This document shows, one piece after another, positions 13,408-13,538 of a stretch of DNA of 13,538 nt. Positions within the stretch are counted from its first letter, which is position 1. Each line of letters opens with the position of its first letter. This DNA comes from an uncultured Mailhella sp. (GTDB taxonomy: Bacteria; Desulfobacterota; Desulfovibrionia; Desulfovibrionales; Desulfovibrionaceae), in the NCBI GenBank assembly GCA_944324625.1, contig CALUWZ010000032.1, positions 1 to 13,538 on the forward strand. The letters are read 5' to 3'. The translations under genes and the position numbers were made by a program. The notes beneath the pieces are model-generated. The model saw nothing but the letters and a program-made list of their open reading frames with translations. It was not told the origin of the DNA and made no database searches.

Positions 13408-13538
13408 ATGATAGAACTCAGTTTAAATGCCCTTAAAGAACTGGACGCTTTTTTCAAAACCCAAGAAGAAAAAAAGCCTGTCCGTCTCTATCTTGCCCCG
13501 GGCGAACAAAGCTCACGCCTTGAATTTATTTTGGACAA
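13408..13538 (+). CDS. HesB/IscA-like paralogue without selenocysteine, 3' end cut by window edge
   Basis: From ATG 13408 the frame is open to the window end (43 codons plus 2 bases). MIELSLNALKELDAFF and VRLYLAPGEQSSRLEFILD closely parallel the upstream selenoprotein (MIKLTANAKKELDAFF, IRVFLAPGG, Sec, RGPKLSLALD), so this is a tandem paralogue. One residue is inserted near position 22, and the Sec position is Gln34, encoded CAA. Neither Sec nor Cys is present there, so the chemistry of that site must differ. No good ribosome binding site is seen before the ATG (CAGACCATTTTCAACC), suggesting weak or coupled translation, although the intervening hairpin argues against simple coupling. Whether it keeps C-terminal cysteines cannot be seen. 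Confidence 0.82.
   Translation, partial: MIELSLNALKELDAFFKTQEEKKPVRLYLAPGEQSSRLEFILD

Overview
The window looks like chromosomal DNA from a medium-GC member of the Desulfovibrionaceae (Desulfovibrio, Bilophila and relatives). The main reasons are a HesB/IscA-type protein with an in-frame UGA (selenocysteine) directly followed by a second copy, an isolated hypC, and the general style of the housekeeping genes. This is an inference from family recognition, not a database match. Gene density is high, most genes start behind clear GGAG-type ribosome binding sites, and no tRNA, rRNA, insertion sequence, phage gene or CRISPR array was seen.

Layout. 1-1231 (minus): a hypC hydrogenase-maturation gene followed by a truncated MFS transporter, driven by a promoter near 1203-1231. 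1311-6368 (plus): a compact seven-gene run, mlaE-mlaF-mlaD-mlaC-mlaA (retrograde phospholipid transport between outer and inner membrane), then a Gpt-like purine phosphoribosyltransferase and an AI-2E/UPF0118 membrane protein. 6369-6697: a gene-free gap holding a long rod-shaped RNA fold, possibly a 6S-like small RNA, and a strong bidirectional terminator. 6698-8840 (minus): rsfS, gpmI and a small zinc-ribbon protein, tightly packed. 9011-11234 (plus): paaK (phenylacetate-CoA ligase), a PHP-family protein that has lost most metal ligands, and a tiny DnaJ-zinc-finger-like protein, closed by a bidirectional terminator. 11368-12777 (minus): pyrR and prmA. 13019-13538 (plus): a HesB-like selenoprotein and the start of a paralogue that carries glutamine where the first has selenocysteine.

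How the genes work together. The mla genes form one lipid-transport machine; no mlaB is present. rsfS and gpmI are housekeeping genes (ribosome silencing, glycolysis). paaK, the PHP-like protein and the zinc-finger protein form a small operon whose joint purpose is unknown. PyrR and PrmA are a regulatory/salvage phosphoribosyltransferase and a ribosomal protein methylase. The most unusual parts are the selenoprotein/paralogue pair, the rod-shaped RNA candidate, and the probable PHP pseudoenzyme. I see no defence system or clearly novel multi-gene system.
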